From the NCBI GenBank assembly GCA_028753945.1, contig JAPNXP010000004.1:992001-1056000 (forward strand): a DNA stretch of 64,000 nucleotides, read 5' to 3'. Shown here in pieces: positions 33,431 to 45,791 of the stretch (positions within the stretch are counted from its first letter, which is position 1; every line of letters starts with the position of its first letter). The translations under genes were made by a program, and so were the position numbers. Below the pieces are notes generated by a model, which searched no databases, was not told the origin of the DNA, and worked only from the letters and a program-made list of their open reading frames with translations. The stretch is from Hexactinellida sp. DTS-2022 (Eukaryota > Porifera > Hexactinellida).

Positions 33431-33789
33431 AGAGATCGTTTCAGTTCTGTTTGTTCTGTTTTTTACAAAACATTTGCAAAAAATTTGTACCCTTTAGTCT
33501 GATGCACTTCATCCATGGACACATACATATATCGTAGAGGGCGCCCTGTCACGCAGTTGGCATCGGAAGAGAGCCAGCTTGATGCAAGGGAGGTCGCGTC
33601 TTGCTCCCTTAATGGAATACCTGAGGGACTATCGGTCGTAACTTCGCACTTGATGGCGGCCGGCTGAGTTGCAGCTGGGAATGGGAGGTATAATTCCAGA
33701 CACGGGCTGGCAACTGGGATATAATATGAACATGCAGGTGCGATTCTACTTCCTAGGGGAATGCCGCGGTGTTCTCGCCATCGAACAAG

Positions 33790-35778
33790 GACGGGGAAAG
33801 AGGCTGGGAGATCTGAGCAAATCTGACCGTAAATGGAAACCAAGGGTAAAGGGACATGGTACCATGATTGGCCGCATGTATTTGCACATCCAGTGGAAGG
33901 AGAATGTTTCTATTTAAGAATTCTCTTCAACCATGTCACAGGATGTACGAGCTTTCAGGACATCCGAATTCTTGCTGATGGTACTGTGTGTAAAAGCTAT
34001 AAGGAGCCGCACGCAGTCTTGGATTGTTGGAGGATGATAAGGGGTTAGATGAGTGTTTAACAGATGCAGCTGTTTCTGCGATGCCCCCGCAGATGCGGCA
34101 ACTATTTGTCACTATCCTCCTGTTCAATGTACCTACTGATCCTTTAGTCCATTGGAAGAACCATAAGGCTCTCTAAGCTGAGGACTTTCTTCATCGCGCT
34201 AAGCGGTCTGTTCCTGATGTCCAATTGGATGAGCATATACTGAATAGTGTATTGCTGGATATTGAGCACGCTAGAGAAGCATGGAAAATCTCTTTCGGAT
34301 TTTCCCGGCATGCCAATCTCTAGGAATATCGAAATCGATATGAAGAACCGTAAGTCATTCAGGAGGAACTTGATTTATGTGTATGTGATCAGTAGAGCGA
34401 TTCCAACCTACTGAATGCAGACCAACTGATTATATTTAATAATTATCACTATAATGACAGCTGTGGATGATTCTGATGTTTATCGTAAGATGTTCTTCAT
34501 CGACGGACCTGGCGGTACAGGAAAGACATTCCTTTCGAGGGGGGAGATTGCCCTAGCTATGGCTTCTTTGGGAACAGCGGCGCTCCTCTTAAATGGTGGT
34601 AGAACAGTCCATTCCTGAATGAAAATTCCTCTTTCAACCAATGAGTTTTCTGTCTGTAACATTACTAAACAGAGTGCGCTTGCTAGACTCATTCAGCACT
34701 CAACTCTCTTGGTTTGGGTTAAGGCTCCAATGGCACATAAACATGTCCCCGATGTATGGATCGTACATTGAGACATCTGTGCTCTTGCAAACTACCATTT
34801 GGTGGCAAGGTTTTCGTGTTTGTGTCAGCCTGTCTGAATAGATCGCCTCTCTGGCGTCATGTTAAGGTAATGCAATTTACTATTAATATGCGCCTACAGA
34901 AATTATGCTCCCAAGAATCATTTGAGGTCAGTGAACTCTCTGACTTTCTCCTGAGGGTAAGGTACTGAGCCGGAGAATGAGAATCAAATGATTCACATTG
35001 ACAAGAAATTTTAGTTGCGGGAAATCATGTTTCTGGCTTGATTTACTCCGTTTATGGTGACATTGTGACAATTATTAAGATCAGAAGTTCATCTGTCAAG
35101 CCATCATTATGTCTCCAAAGAATGAGACAGCTGATGTCATCAATGATTGCGTCATGGGACTGATACCTGGAGATGCTGATACCTTTTTTGAGTGCTGATT
35201 CAGTTGATGATACTCAGGTTGCTATGTATCCGACTGAGTTCCTTAATAAACTTAGTCCTAATCTAATGGTATGCCTCTTCATCGACTAATCCTGAAAAGG
35301 TTCGCATCTATTATTCTATTGCGCAGTCTTGATCCTACGCAGGGTTTGTGTAATGGGACTCGCTTAACTGTGAGATCTGTTTGCAAAAGGTTGATAGATG
35401 CTGAGATTGCTACAGGTAGTCATGTGGGAAATCGAGTATTCATTCCCCGCATACCACTTCTACTCCAACTGATTCCGGCTTTCCGTTTGTTTTGAAGCAA
35501 GGCAGTTCCCAGTGCGTCCTGCTTTTTGCATCACTATAAACAAAGGCCAGGGTCAGAGTTTAGAGACTGTCGGAATTTTCTTACCCTCTCCTGATGCCAT
35601 ATTCAGCCATGGTCAACTTTATGTGGCTCTGAGCCGAGTTCAGATCATGGTATATAGAGGGAAGGAATCTGTCGGCGGTGGGGTGTTGGTTAAGAATGTC
35701 GTATATCGGGAAATTTTGCTAACTCGGGTAGAGAAACCTCTGTCACCCTGCCCGGATCTGATTAGTTCACAATCGTAG
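33790..35778 (+). pseudogene. decayed Helitron Pif1-like helicase
   Basis: Blocks in order but in different frames: IGRMYLHIQ, ECFYLRILFNHVTGCTSFQD, MPPQMRQLFVTILLFNVPTD, the Walker A region FFIDGPGGTGKTFL (34,491), IIMSPKNETADVIN, MPLHRLILKRF followed by LLRSLDPTQGLCNGTRLTV, IPRIPLL, and finally AFCITINKGQGQSLETVG with HGQLYVALSRVQ (35,512-35,650). This is the C-terminal helicase of Helitron RepHel proteins, which drives rolling-circle transposition. There are many stops and frameshifts, and I did not find the Rep HUH domain upstream. Orientation is opposite to the Helitron end at 33,143. Confidence 0.88.
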
Positions 35779-35793
35779 GATGCATCGATCGGC

Positions 35794-35966
35794 ATGGTGG
35801 AAAATTGGAAATGGTTCGAAAAACCAAAATAGCAAATACCGTAGTTCTAATTTTTTTAGTGTTGCTACACCATGGACATTAGAAAACCCCAGCTTGAATC
35901 CATGGTCCAACAATACAAAATTAAAGTCGAACTAACTCCTATTTTGAAAAATCGAACCATTTCCGC
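35794..35966. mobile_element. MITE with GGAAATGGTTCGA ends, copy 2
   Basis: Reverse-orientation relative of 9,724-9,903. The ends are ATGGTGGAAAATTGG...GGTTCGAAAAACC and AAAATCGAACCATTTCCGC, and it shares GTGTTGCTACACCATGG. Confidence 0.6.
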
Positions 35967-36544
35967 ATTACCCATCGATCTTCTCCTTTCACGGCATCCC
36001 TGTCTTCTCGCCTGTTAAAAGAGGCTTGGTGGGTAATTATAATGAGAAAGAGAGTCAGAGAGAGAGTAAAGTGTGTAAGATCATTGAGTTCAGGCATAGT
36101 AATGATAATTATTGCGTTAGATGAGTCACCAGAGTCTATTCTTTCAAGCGATGACATTTCCATGGTTCAACTAATGCAAACTGTTAAATCTAATTCTATT
36201 GTTTCAACTTGTAATAAATATATTGATTTAACTTATTAAATCTTGCTCTATTGTTTCAAATCTGCGATAATTATATTGATTTAACTTGTGAATTCGAGCT
36301 GGCTTCTATTTAATTCTAGTATTACTAAACAATGGAATAAAGCATATCAAATTGAATAAGGTATTTGTTGACTTGACTCAACTCACCGTGGATAAATTAA
36401 CTATTCATATAATCTATTATCATCACATAATGAATGCTATAAATATGGTTTAAGATAGAAAGAAGCTTGAAATTCTCAATCGTTCCTTTGTCCCGTAACA
36501 ACTTGATAAATGGGTGTAAACACCTTGAGGCGTTCATGACATTT
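35967..36544. other. no gene seen
   Basis: A small frame at 36,042-36,239 has no domain. Otherwise AT-rich. Confidence 0.4.
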
Positions 36545-36672
36545 TCGAAAAATCCAAAATTGCAGCCTGTGCCGATAGTATTTCCCTTTGGAGGCACTAC
36601 TAGTTACCCCCTCACCAAATGTAGTGCCTCCAAAGTGAAATGCGTCGGAAAAGGCTGCAATTTTTGATTTCT
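36545..36672. repeat. hairpin-forming MITE with GGAGGCAC motif, copy 2
   Basis: CAAAATTGCAGCC...TTTGGAGGCACTA and TAGTGCCTCCAAA...GGCTGCAATTTTTG are complementary. The core matches 10,853-10,980. Confidence 0.6.
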
Positions 36673-37480
36673 AGGTTGTAAAGCTAATAAAACCTAATCA
36701 CTATATTGTCTTATAGTAAAAGATGTTGACCAAAATATAAGAAGGCCCTAAGCGCTAAATGTAAATTTCTGTAGTGACTGGAAAACAGAACCTAATAAGT
36801 AACGAGCTAAAATATTATGATAATCAAGATGTAGAAACACTGAAATAGAGGAAAATATTCAACAAAAAATTCTCATAAATACATAAATAATAATTCATAG
36901 AGATTTCATCAAGGAATATAAAAGTTATTAATAGAATAAACCAATAAATAATAGCAAATAAGGGAAAATATAAATGAATTACTAGAAAGATCAAACACGC
37001 GAAATGAAAATTCAATACTTAAAGAATAGAAATATATTCAAATTCAATATATCTGAAGACAGTTCATCTCAGTTTGACACACGACTATAATTGGTCCTTT
37101 AGTGTCAACTGTAATTCCCATAAGATAAAAAGACACGGAGATCTTAAGAAACAATTGGAATTCAGTTTCGAAGATATTAATAAATTTTGGGCAACGACGA
37201 AGAAATAAGGATTAAAAACTTCCATTCCTTGGACTTAATATATAAGGCCTGGGACCGTCTGGAATTGAAAAACATAATTCATCTGTTACGTAAATCCCCA
37301 CTAGCATATTCTATTAGCTATTATTAATATCAAAGTTTCACTGTCTAGCTCATATACTTACCAAGTTACAGCCAAATATGTTAAATCTGGAACTAAAGTC
37401 CTGTTATGATTATTTAAAAATAATTGAGAATTTACTATTCACAAAATCTTAACAATTGATAGAGACACTAAAATCCTTTT
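36673..37480. other. no gene seen
   Basis: AT-rich non-coding. From about 37,480 a repeat begins whose sister copy is at 62,285-62,500. Confidence 0.5.
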
Positions 37481-37587
37481 ATACTTATTGAAAGCTAGCT
37501 ACTAATCCATACTGGAAAACCCTCGAATTTAATAGGATAAAGTTTTGGCACCTTTATGGATGGAAGATTTGAATATTTTTCTTAGAT

Positions 37588-38216
37588 AATAATAATAATA
37601 ATAATGAATTTTAAAGCGCAGATTCCATACAAATGTGTTCAAGTGCTCTGTACAATAGGTAATACATGCGAATGTGGATTAGACAGTGAGTATGTCTGTG
37701 AAACTATTGTGTTTGTATGTATGCAATGTTAAAGAAGTGTGTTTTAAGAAGGTTTTTGAATACATCGAGGGATTGAGATTGCCTCAGGATATTCCATTTA
37801 GTGGGGGCGGCGAAGGAAAATGAACGGCTGCCGTGTGTCTTGGATAATCTGATGGGAAGATGTTCAAGTAGGATAGTGTTGTTTGATCTTAGTGTTCGAT
37901 GCGTTTGCTTGACCTTAATTAGCTCAGGATGTAGTCAGGAGCCATATGGTGAATGGCTTTAAAAGTAATGATGAGGATTTTGAAGATGTTACGGTACTTT
38001 ACAGGCAGCCAGTGGAGTTCGAAGAGGAGGGGGGATAGGATGGTGTGAATCTGGATGTGTTGTGAATTAGTCTGGCTGCGCTATTTTGGACACGTTGGAG
38101 ACGGGAAATGAGTGTAGAAGGGTGGCCATAGAGTAAGGAGTTACAGTAGTCCAGCGTGATGTGACGAGTGCATTGACAAGCGTCTCACAGGCGTTGTGTG
38201 AAAGAATATTAGAAAT
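37588..38216 (-). mobile_element. 5'-truncated CR1/L2-like LINE, copy 1
   Basis: Minus-strand frames give LVNALVTS, LDYCNSLLYGHP, LQRVQNSAARLIHNT and the downstream block ending with a KWNILRQSQSLDVFKNLL-like segment, the thumb end of CR1/L2-type reverse transcriptase. The 3' tail is (ATT)n, seen forward as (AAT)n at 37,588-37,608. It has frameshifts and is inactive. It splits a repeat whose halves (37,480-37,587 and 38,217-38,310) are contiguous at 62,290-62,500. Confidence 0.8.
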
Positions 38217-38854
38217 TGTTTCTAGATACAGTATTCCCCACCCCCCCTGCCAAATTTTAAGTCTGTAGCTCTTACCAGTTCCTCAATGAATTCTGAAAAC
38301 AAACAAAAATAATACAAATCATTGTAATTTAATATATAAGATTTAGGTGCTTCGGGTAACGACCCTTAGTATGTTTGAAGTATCGTTTTAGCTCACTTCA
38401 TTTCAGAGATATCCTACTTTCAGTATTAATAGCGATTTTTTCTGTGGATGTTGGGTATTCGCCCATCGCCAACAAATTCGAAATTATAAATTCACCAAAT
38501 TGTAAAGCACATTTTTATGATGTCATCATCAACTCAAGGTGTCAAGACACATTTGTTAAGGTGTTACGTGCAGTAATGATCCTTTGACAAATTGTAAGTT
38601 TGTTTCTATCTCGAGATTGATGATATTTAACTAATTAATATTAAAACTTTTAAGTTCATTAATAATTACAACCAACTTTATTATACAGTTAAATTTCTAA
38701 GTTTTATAATTAGGGATAACTATTAATTTAAAATGAATTTCCCTACAATATTTGAATTCAGCACACTTTATAAGTTATATAGGTATAAAACTATAAATAC
38801 ATTGGAAGCTTCTCTGTATCGTACTTACAAACTGCAATAATTTGAATTCAAATA
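38217..38854. other. right half of a split repeat, then no gene
   Basis: 38,220-38,310 matches 62,425-62,500 (CAGTATT, TTACCAGTTCCTCAAT). A 70-codon frame at 38,375-38,587 has no domain. Confidence 0.45.
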
Positions 38855-38954
38855 CAGTCAACTCCGCTTAATCGGGTCACATCGGGACCAGGTTGTTTTG
38901 ACCCGATTAACGGAGAAACCGTTTAACCGGTGTCCCAATTAAGCGGATGTGACT
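38855..38954. mobile_element. pogo/Tc1-type MITE, copy C, TA duplication
   Basis: The ends are CAGTCAACTCCGCTTAATCG and CCAATTAAGCGGATGTGACTG, flanked by TA on both sides (38,853-38,854; 38,955-38,956). Confidence 0.8.
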
Positions 38955-39114
38955 GTATGTCAGTATATTTAATTGCAAGAGTATTTTTCAGAAGGAATAT
39001 ACTCACCTAATCTGTCGTTATGGAATAATAATCTATTGAATATTTTGTTGATATTATGTTTTAGAAATTTATCCATATTAATGGATATCCACAAAAAAAT
39101 AGTTTATGGATATT

Positions 39115-39637
39115 GATATAATAATAATAATAATAATGATAATAATGATAATAATAATAATACAGCATTTTGTACGCCTTACACCAGAGTTTCAAGGCGT
39201 TTACAAGGTAGAGAATATCAAAAAGTCCTAAGATATAGTCTGATATACAATAAAGTAAATAAGTAATATTACATAGATGAAGATTAGGAATAGTATAAGT
39301 TGAACAGGTGAGTTTTGATATGTTTTTTGAAAATTTCAACCGAGCCCGCATTTCTGATAGTGGTTGGGATGTAATTCCATAAATGCGGGGAAGAAAATGA
39401 GAAGATTCGGGTTCCATAGTACTTTGTCCAATAACTAGGTTGTCTTAATAAGCCAGATGATGTTGATCTAAGGTGATAGCGAGTTTCAGAAAGATGAATC
39501 TGGTTAGTTAGATATGTCGGACAGAAACCATTAAGGATTTTATAGGTAGTAAGTAATATTTTATAGTTAATGCGAGCCTTCACAGGTAGCCAGTGTAAGC
39601 TTTTAAGAATAGGTGTTATGTGGTCATACTTTTTAGA
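39115..39637 (-). mobile_element. 5'-truncated CR1/L2-like LINE, copy 2
   Basis: A minus-strand frame (about 39,637-39,284) reads DHITPILKSLHWLPVKARI, YKILLTTYKILNGFCPTYL, RYHLRSTSSGLL, IFSFSSPHLWNYIPTTIRNA and FKKHIKTHLFNLYYS, then stops. This is the C-terminal end of a CR1/L2-type LINE polyprotein. The forward strand begins with an (AAT)n/(GATAAT)n tract at 39,117-39,162, the 3' tail. It is truncated 5' at about 39,637, as usual for LINEs. Confidence 0.88.
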
Positions 39638-40601
39638 TATCGATATGGATTTCGATTTTCATCTCTACGGCAAGCCTGGAAATCAGATACAATATATAGT
39701 CTACTTGGATACACTATTCACACTGGCTTACATTTCTTGACTTAATGAAAACGAGACTAGACGATGGTTGGTATACAACATATTAGAGTTTGGAATCCGG
39801 ATATTATCCGGATTTAAAGCGATCACAATATCCGATATCTGGATAATGATTAGTCGGATACCCGCCTGATATAATTAATAAAGGTATATGCGTACATCTT
39901 TTCTATGGAATCAAGTGGTAGTACCATTGATCCAATAATATTTTGATAAGATTAAACTACTTTCACAGTCATTGACTTGCTTCAATCGTCAGATAATATT
40001 TTTTTAAACTCAACATATCCATATATACTTATGCCATTTCATGGATATTGTATAAAATTGACTTAAATAACAATTTTATGAAGTTTTGAACTATAGCAAT
40101 ATATTTAAAGTCATTTTAGAGTAGTTTAAACAGCCGTTAACAAACTATTAGAAGCATATTATGTCTGGAATAGAATTCCTGTTGTTCAAATACTTTTGTG
40201 CTGCAGTGTATATTGAGTCAAATAACCAACTGTGCAAATATTACAACGTGCACTGTTAATAAACGGATATCCGGTTATCCGGATAGCTAAATTTAACAAA
40301 ATGCTTATATGGAGCTGAGTTACTGGTAACTGAAGTAGGAATGGCGGAATTTTCGTCGCCGGAATTTTCGTCGTCGGGATTTTTCTCCGGGAATTTTCGT
40401 GGGCGGAATTTTCGTCGCCCGGAATTTTCGTCGCCGGAATTTTCGTCCCCGGGATTTTCGTCCCCGGGATTTTTCTCCCGGAATTTTCGTCGGCATAATT
40501 TACTTCGCCAAAATTATGTCTTCGTTAGTGAAAAGTATCTGTTTCACACTAATACATACTGCTTCTTATGAATAAACACTATCATGTGTTAATTCACAAC
40601 T

Positions 40602-41536
40602 ATGAGTTGTGATAACAGTATAAATTGCTTTTTGTACCGTTATCATTTACTCAACAAAATGGCAACCAATCTAATTGCAGAAACTATCAGAAGCACGAGA
40701 GGTAAAGATAAACTTACCATCAACGGATTTATTTATACAATGAATAAATCAACTAGTGAATTGCAACACTGGGTATGTGAGAAGCGTGGTCATTGTAAAG
40801 CACGAGTGACAACCAATGCTAATTTAGTTATTATGAAACTAAACCCAGAAGAAATTCAGAGCAGCCATATGCACGGCCCTGATACTCCTCGCATTGAAAT
40901 GCTCAAAGGTTATAACCAAATGAAGGAACGTGCTGATGGATATTCGGAGGAAAGTACGAGGTTAATTTTCGCTTACGGAGTTGCAACTATGGGTGATTCA
41001 AGCCTTGCCAAATTACCGAACATAGATTCAATTAAAAGAACGATACGTAAGCATAAGAATGGTCTTGAAGTTTTAAGCAATCCAGCACATGCATCAGAAA
41101 TCCAGATTCAAGACAAGTACAAAGTAACTTTAAAAGGAGAACCATTTTTACTATATGATTCAGGAATAGGAGACAGTAACAGATTAATTATGTTTGCCAC
41201 ACCAAAAATGCTTTCAATTTTAACGTCATCGCAATCTTGGTACGCAGATGGTACTTTTAAAGTTGCACCTCAACAATTTTACCAACTATGTACAATTCAT
41301 GCGGAAAAAGATAGATATATCTTCCCTTGCGTCTATTGTTGATATTGTTGACAGATAAAACCGAACTGACTTACAAGAGGATGTTAAGAAAGTTGTTAGA
41401 AATACAACCGGCATTAAACCCTTCGTATTTAATGTTAGATTTTGAAAAGGCAGCTATTAATGCGTTTGAAGAAGAATTCCTGGTGGTTTTATCTGGATGT
41501 TTCTTTCATTTTCCCCAGAATATTTATAGGAAGATC
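40602..41536 (+). pseudogene. MULE transposase, N-terminal part, frameshifted and interrupted
   Basis: The first frame (246 codons to 41,342) has a FLYWCH-like zinc-binding region (GFIYTMNKS, HWVCEKRGHCKARVTT, with a later SSHMHG) and then the start of the MULE catalytic core (SWYADGTFKVAPQQFYQL, first acidic residue). The protein continues in another frame from about 41,345 (LLTDKTELTYKRML, LDFEKAAINAF with the second acidic residue, GCFFHFPQNIYRKI). That requires a frameshift at a TATTGTTGA-TATTGTTGA repeat. The P-like element cuts it at 41,537. The core would cut the GGAATTTTCGTC ends. Confidence 0.88.
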
Positions 41537-41858
41537 CATAGACTACTTAATATACAGATGGGCAACTAACCGAAAATGGAAAAAAAAAAGAGAGGCCATT
41601 CTTAAATACTCTCTCTCGTGTAATCTAATCCTCTTATCACCTAGATAATATCCACTACTAGGTAGTCAGGTATGGCGAATCTATTGGGACCATTTTCGAG
41701 GTCCTTAGGAATGTAGTTTTGTGGTTTTGGCCCTATTTTATGATGACGGTAGCATTATTTCTATTCATTAGATATATCCAAATATCTCGACATTAATTCA
41801 TATTTTATACTGCAATCCTATAAATTGTTGAAAGCGCTACTATATAGCACTTCCTTCT
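41537..41858 (+). repeat. left terminal inverted repeat of the P-like element
   Basis: About 320 bp, nearly identical to the complement of 48,784-49,104, including an A-tract and TGGGACCATTTTCGAGGTCC. Confidence 0.9.
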
Positions 41859-42151
41859 GGGAGTTATTAGCTAGTTTGCATGAAATTTAGAACAACATAA
41901 CATAACCATCATTATATATTATGTAATTTTAATGCAACCACAATTGAACGATATATGTGATTTATAAGGTACTGTTTACAATAAATTTGTTTATATATTT
42001 ATTCTCACTCAATTTCTTTTCCCCCTCTTCCCATGTGACTCGAGTCGTTTTAATATAGGGCATTAAGGGTTTATTCTCAATATATTATAAATGTTTCGTC
42101 TCCATTGGGACTCCTTTACTAATTTTCTTATTTCGTTTTGATTATTAGATA

Positions 42152-42391
42152 ATGCCTCACAAATGTTCTGTAGTCCAGTGTCGTGCTGGTTATACTAATG
42201 GACCTGTGAGACCAATGTTTTCATTTCCTTCCAATACTGATCTCAGACAAAGATGGATACAATTTATTAACCGTGAAGGTTTTTCTGTTACTTCTTCTTC
42301 AAGAATTTGTATCGATCACTTCGAATCTAAGTACATTCTACGTCATTTATACAAAACTAGACTCAATATGGCATATATTAAAAAAGCCTAG
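42152..42391 (+). CDS. THAP zinc-finger exon of the P-like transposase
   Basis: It starts MPHKCSVVQC and shows the THAP C2CH pattern: CSVVQC, FSFPSN, the tryptophan in RQRWIQFINR, then RICIDHFESKYI (Cys and His). THAP domains bind DNA and are found at the N terminus of P-element transposases. The THAP part ends near residue 65 and the frame then runs into palindromic repeats, so a splice donor probably lies near 42,340-42,360. No lesion is visible in the domain. The next recognised coding block begins at 45,872. Confidence 0.85.
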   Translation: MPHKCSVVQCRAGYTNGPVRPMFSFPSNTDLRQRWIQFINREGFSVTSSSRICIDHFESKYILRHLYKTRLNMAYIKKA

Positions 42392-42473
42392 GCGCTAGCG
42401 CCTAAGGTACAAGGCGCTAGCGCCTAAGGTACAATGCGCTAGCGCCTTAGGTATACGGCGCTAGCGCCTATAC
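42389..42473. repeat. four GGCGCTAGCGCC palindromes, about 22-bp spacing
   Basis: TAGGCGCTAGCGCCTA and close variants (one copy TGCGCTAGCGCC) occur four times with AAGGTACAA-type spacers. A second cluster of three is at 45,792-45,852, just before the transposase body. Confidence 0.9.
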
Positions 42474-42702
42474 CATCAGGGAAGTTATTCGCTAAACTAC
42501 TTGAGCTCGGTGAAATAAATTATCCAATCTTTTTAAGAAAACAACGACGGCGAACTAGATTTTATTTGTATTTGTTATTTCCATTTTTAATATTATAATA
42601 ACATTATCCTAAGCCAAACAATAAATATAGAAATATTCTTAATTTATTTATAAAATTATATGACAATGAATCGTTAAATAATTTTTTAAATGCTCTGAAA
42701 TA

Positions 42703-43156
42703 TAGGGATGAAACGAATATTCGAATTGTAAAAGAACGATATTCGAATAGCCGCTTCGTTTTGATGACTAAGCATTAAATCAATTTCAAGACTCAAATTA
42801 TAGTATAAATAGTTCTTGTTAATTATTTTTGAATTTACTTATCCACCGATCATCGGCGCTTGTATTAAATAACACTGGCTACTTTCTACCGATGGTGATT
42901 TTTATAAACATAAAAAACAATCGGTAGAAAATAGCGAGGTTTTTTAATACAAACGCCGATGATCGGTGGATAAGTAAACTCATTATTTATATGGTTATGT
43001 ATTCGACACAAGTTAGTTATTACTCAGCTAGTTTGGGTAGGAATGTACATATACGATCTCTTCAATAAAAATAAAATAATATCCGTTTCAATCTAATATT
43101 CTTTCAATCAATTCGAAACGAAAATATGAATATTTGGTATTTTCGTTTCAGCCCTA
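42703..43156. mobile_element. hAT-type MITE, inverted copy of 3061-3401, with nested palindrome
   Basis: The ends are TAGGGATGAAACGAATATTC and ATTTTCGTTTCAGCCCTA. The interior matches the complement of 3061-3401 (for example GGTAGGAATGTA). No 8-bp duplication is preserved. It is enlarged by the insertion at 42,834-42,978. Confidence 0.75.
42834..42978. mobile_element. 145-bp palindromic element nested in the hAT MITE
   Basis: TTTACTTATCCACCGATCAT and its complement form arms of about 35 bp, continuing imperfectly inward (CTACTTTCTACCGAT...ATCGGTAGAAAATAG). It is absent from the sister MITE at 3061. Confidence 0.8.
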
Positions 43157-43892
43157 CTAATATCAAACTTTTAAAAATTGATACATTAGATGTACTTTTA
43201 GTTAATATTTTGCACGATCATGTTCATAAGATAATAATACAATATTCTCGGACGGACGGAGTGTAAAGTAGGGACGGACGAAGATTATAAACCAATTATA
43301 TATTTTATATGGCCTTATACTTACTTTTCATTTAGTATTCTTTACTTAGTTTGCACTAAGTTTCAGCTAATTGTCATTTAATTTAAAACTCAATATGCAG
43401 AATCACATCGGCTGTATTTATGATTTTAATATTGTTGAAAGACAATCTTTATTTGCAAAACTTTCATTCGATCAATTTACAACTTTCGGAATGGGAAGGA
43501 ACGTCGCCACTGGGGCATAGAGGGCAATGCCCCCCCCGGTAAAACAATTTGTAACTATTTCATTACTCTGATCCATTAATGCTATAAATTCAATTCAATG
43601 AATTCACACTTGCCAATCATTTGAGTCATATCCCTGTACGAGGCTCCAATTTTTCACTGTACATTGGTCAAGATCCATGGACATTGGACACCCTAAATCT
43701 TTTTCTAGCTCGCTGCTCTCGCTCGTCTAAGAAGTAAATTTACACTTATACAAACACAAATTACACTTACCAAAGCAATGTATTATGTGTGTCAAGATAT
43801 ACGATCATGTTATTTATTAATATTGAATTTGACATAATCCAAAATAATCATTTAGGATCCGGACTCCGGAGATAATATTTAATTATATAGAC

Positions 43893-44259
43893 CAGGGGCG
43901 TAGGAGTAGGCCCGGCGCAAGCCGGACCAATAATTTCATGATGAATTTTACAAAAGCTATAATGTTTAGTCGGATAGCTAGTATTTAAATTCATTTTGAT
44001 AATATAATCATGGTTAATCTCCATATTCTTGTAATATAATATTAGTGTTGATTGCTACGTATAATCTAAGATTTGCATTTGACTAATTAACAGTGAAATA
44101 ATTTTCTTCATTTCACCAGATAATAGTAGTAATGGCGCATAAATATTTATACTTTGTGCATATCATGCATCCGAAATTCATTTTTATATGTTTCTTGTTC
44201 TCCAAGCATGAAGTGGAGAAACCCGCCGGACCAATCGGTAATAGGTTCCTACGCCCCTG
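43893..44259. mobile_element. MITE with CAGGGGCGTAG ends, 5-bp duplication TAGAC
   Basis: The ends are CAGGGGCGTAGGAG and TTCCTACGCCCCTG. TAGAC lies at 43,888-43,892 and 44,260-44,264. Related to 54,766-54,913. Confidence 0.85.
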
Positions 44260-45791
44260 TAGACTGTACAGGGAATTCCTGTACGCTTGAATAGGGATTG
44301 TCAATTTACACAAAACAAACTGCTATATTTTGAAGGTGTAGGCATTTTTAGGTATTATTCGACAGACAATCCAAAAAATTTCCAAACTAGCAAGCAGATA
44401 CAAATTTAATACATCCCTGAGCGCCTGGACAGAACAAACAAAATGGTTGAAATCCCTACAGTGTACAGAAATCCCTATACGGTTGACAGGAATAGACTGT
44501 TAGTAATCTAGTTTCACCTTTTAGGATATTCCTATTTATTTGGCAATTTGGTTCTAACTTCCAATCAACTGTTTTACAAACCCAATACACCTTTTACTTT
44601 AGAACTTTTACCTGTCAAAATTGACTTTTACTTGTCATTATAGCTAGTAGATATTCTGTAGTATATGCTAGGATTGCTAAATTCTTGTTACTGTATTTGA
44701 TTTTGTAGGTTACTTTTCATAGTTTAGAAAACATTAAACTAGAAAGTTTCACCTCAATTGCCTAGTTTTGGTAACATCAACTGTTAGATCTAACACCAAT
44801 AGAATGTTTCCCCCCCCTGGAAATTTATATGCCCCCCCCCATAGATAAAAAATCCTGGCGACATCCCTGAGAATGACACTTTCACTTTTAATAATTGAAG
44901 CTGAAACAATTCAGAGAGTCTAACCGACTAACCCAGGAATGAATCTTTCCATATAGACTGATCGTTATGTTTTCATGCAACTAGTACACGAAATAGTTAA
45001 GTTTTCTGAATCGATCCACTTACAAATCACTTTCTATTCCAACTAGTACTACCCAAATGTAATCATTTCTACATAAGACTGAATTTACTTCGGTACTTAG
45101 CTGCATCAATCGTACCTATGTACAAATCGTTGCACCTACAGGTAATGAAGAAATATTAGGACACATGAAAAATGATTCAATGAACACTAGATAAATATCC
45201 AGGAAATATCTGATGATAATTCGAAGTTCATTGATCTTGTTGAGAAATGGCCAGGAAATATGATTCATTTATTTGGAGACAATTGGGAGTAAACCATAAA
45301 ATTTCCAACAATGATTTACCAATTGTAAATGGATTGTTTCTCGGTGACTATTTGTCCGTTACGTCCCAACTTATTGACTCTCATATGTCCAAATATAGCT
45401 GCTAGAGTAGAGGATATACAATCGTGCTTTCCTCAAGACTCGCAAAACAATTGAGTATTCCCGTTTGGAATTTGGAAGAGTCGATGGAAATCAATGCATA
45501 GAACGGGAGGAACATTACAATAGGTTTCAATGACAAATAATGCAAGCTAGTTATAGCTACATTTGAATTACATATTGTTACTCAATTTGTTAGCATTGCC
45601 CATAATATATAATGGAAAATCGAATTGTCCCAGAAATCGAAGATATCCAAGAAGATATCCAAAACATATTGATCCTATGACCAGTGGACAACTAGTGCGT
45701 CAATTAGTTATTTAGTAATATTTTAATTGGCACATGTACAGGACGGTGATTTATTATGACTAGGGCCTAGTTAGGCTAGTTAGTGACTAGT
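44260..45791. other. intron-like interior of the P-like element, no gene
   Basis: AT-rich, with two C-tracts near 44,812-44,842. Nothing else recognised. Confidence 0.45.

Noticed and set aside
33463..33843. 126-codon minus-strand frame
   Set aside because: No recognisable motif; it overlaps the upstream part of the plus-strand Helitron helicase relic.
40341..40571. 76-codon frame rich in EFSSPEF repeats
   Set aside because: It is the translation of the GGAATTTTCGTCG terminal repeat array of the MULE.
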